A stretch of 15,535 nucleotides of DNA from JAYPEY01 sp964519245 (lineage in GTDB: Bacteria; Verrucomicrobiota; Verrucomicrobiia; Limisphaerales; JAYPEY01). The DNA is taken from the NCBI GenBank assembly GCA_964519245.1, contig CAZFLK010000140.1, positions 1 to 15,535 on the forward strand. The letters run 5' to 3'. The position numbers were made by a program, and so were the translations under genes. Positions 15,413 through 15,535 of the stretch are shown here, piece after piece (the stretch's first letter is position 1; every line of letters begins with the position of its first letter). The notes under the pieces are model-generated. The model was not told the origin of the DNA. It was given only the letters and a program-made list of their open reading frames with translations, and did not search any database.

Positions 15413-15448
15413 AACGGGCCGCTCCCAAATGAGCGGCCCGTTCTTTTT
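15413..15448 (+). terminator. Strong rho-independent terminator after the KamA-like gene
   Basis: AACGGGCCGCTC (15413-15424) and GAGCGGCCCGTT (15431-15442) form a perfect 12-bp stem over a 6-base loop, followed by C and five T (15444-15448). It lies 24 bp after the stop codon and is the clearest terminator in the window. The remaining 87 bp to the window end hold no recognised gene; a purine-rich GGAGGGAGGAGG stretch near 15495-15506 could precede a gene beyond the edge. Confidence 0.93.
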
Positions 15449-15535
15449 CCGCGGCATCAACCGCTCCGCACCAGACCTCCGGGGCATGATTGCAGGAGGG
15501 AGGAGGAGAGATCAGTTCCAGAGTTCTTTCCATCG

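Noticed and set aside
13946..15487. Long minus-strand open frame (513 codons) opposite the KamA-like gene
   Set aside because: No recognisable domain, it runs through the terminator and the whole sense gene, and it is explained by codon bias of the + strand.

Overview
This window is a G+C-rich, chromosome-like stretch in which every gene lies on the + strand. It probably comes from a member of the PVC group, most likely Verrucomicrobiota. That placement is an inference from the form of the cytochrome oxidase subunits, the RibH variant and the near absence of Shine-Dalgarno sequences; no marker gene proves it. It looks like core metabolism and respiration with no phage, transposase, CRISPR or RNA gene.

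Layout. (1) Positions 3-2510: the alanyl-tRNA synthetase gene alaS, cut at its 5' end by the window edge. (2) Positions 2604-4680: riboflavin genes ribBA and ribH, with a large inverted array of degenerate 7-bp repeats between them and a second, unrelated 7-bp array (147 bp) directly after ribH. (3) Positions 4836-5078: a non-coding control region with a perfect 20-bp palindrome matching the Rex consensus and also the CRP half-site spacing. (4) Positions 5079-13874: a respiratory cluster. It runs cupredoxin-type copper protein, ctaA and ctaB (heme A synthesis), coxA, coxC, coxD, two tiny overlapping membrane-protein genes, coxB, a SCO-type copper chaperone and a DUF420 membrane protein. (5) Positions 14012-15388: a KamA-family radical SAM/PLP protein, followed by a strong intrinsic terminator.

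How the genes work together. CtaB and CtaA convert heme B to heme O and heme A. SCO is expected to metallate the CuA centre of CoxB, and the DUF420 protein is an oxidase-assembly candidate. CoxA/B/C/D form an aa3-type terminal oxidase. The leading cupredoxin may carry electrons or copper for it. The Rex-like site suggests that the cluster, or at least its first gene, responds to the NADH/NAD+ state.

Most notable points: CoxA keeps all metal ligands and the D-pathway residues but has Leu where the K-pathway lysine belongs; CoxC has a ~100-residue loop with ten His in 24 residues; the two 7-bp arrays bracket ribH; the Rex/CRP-like palindrome heads the cluster; and two mutually exclusive hairpins sit just upstream of coxA.
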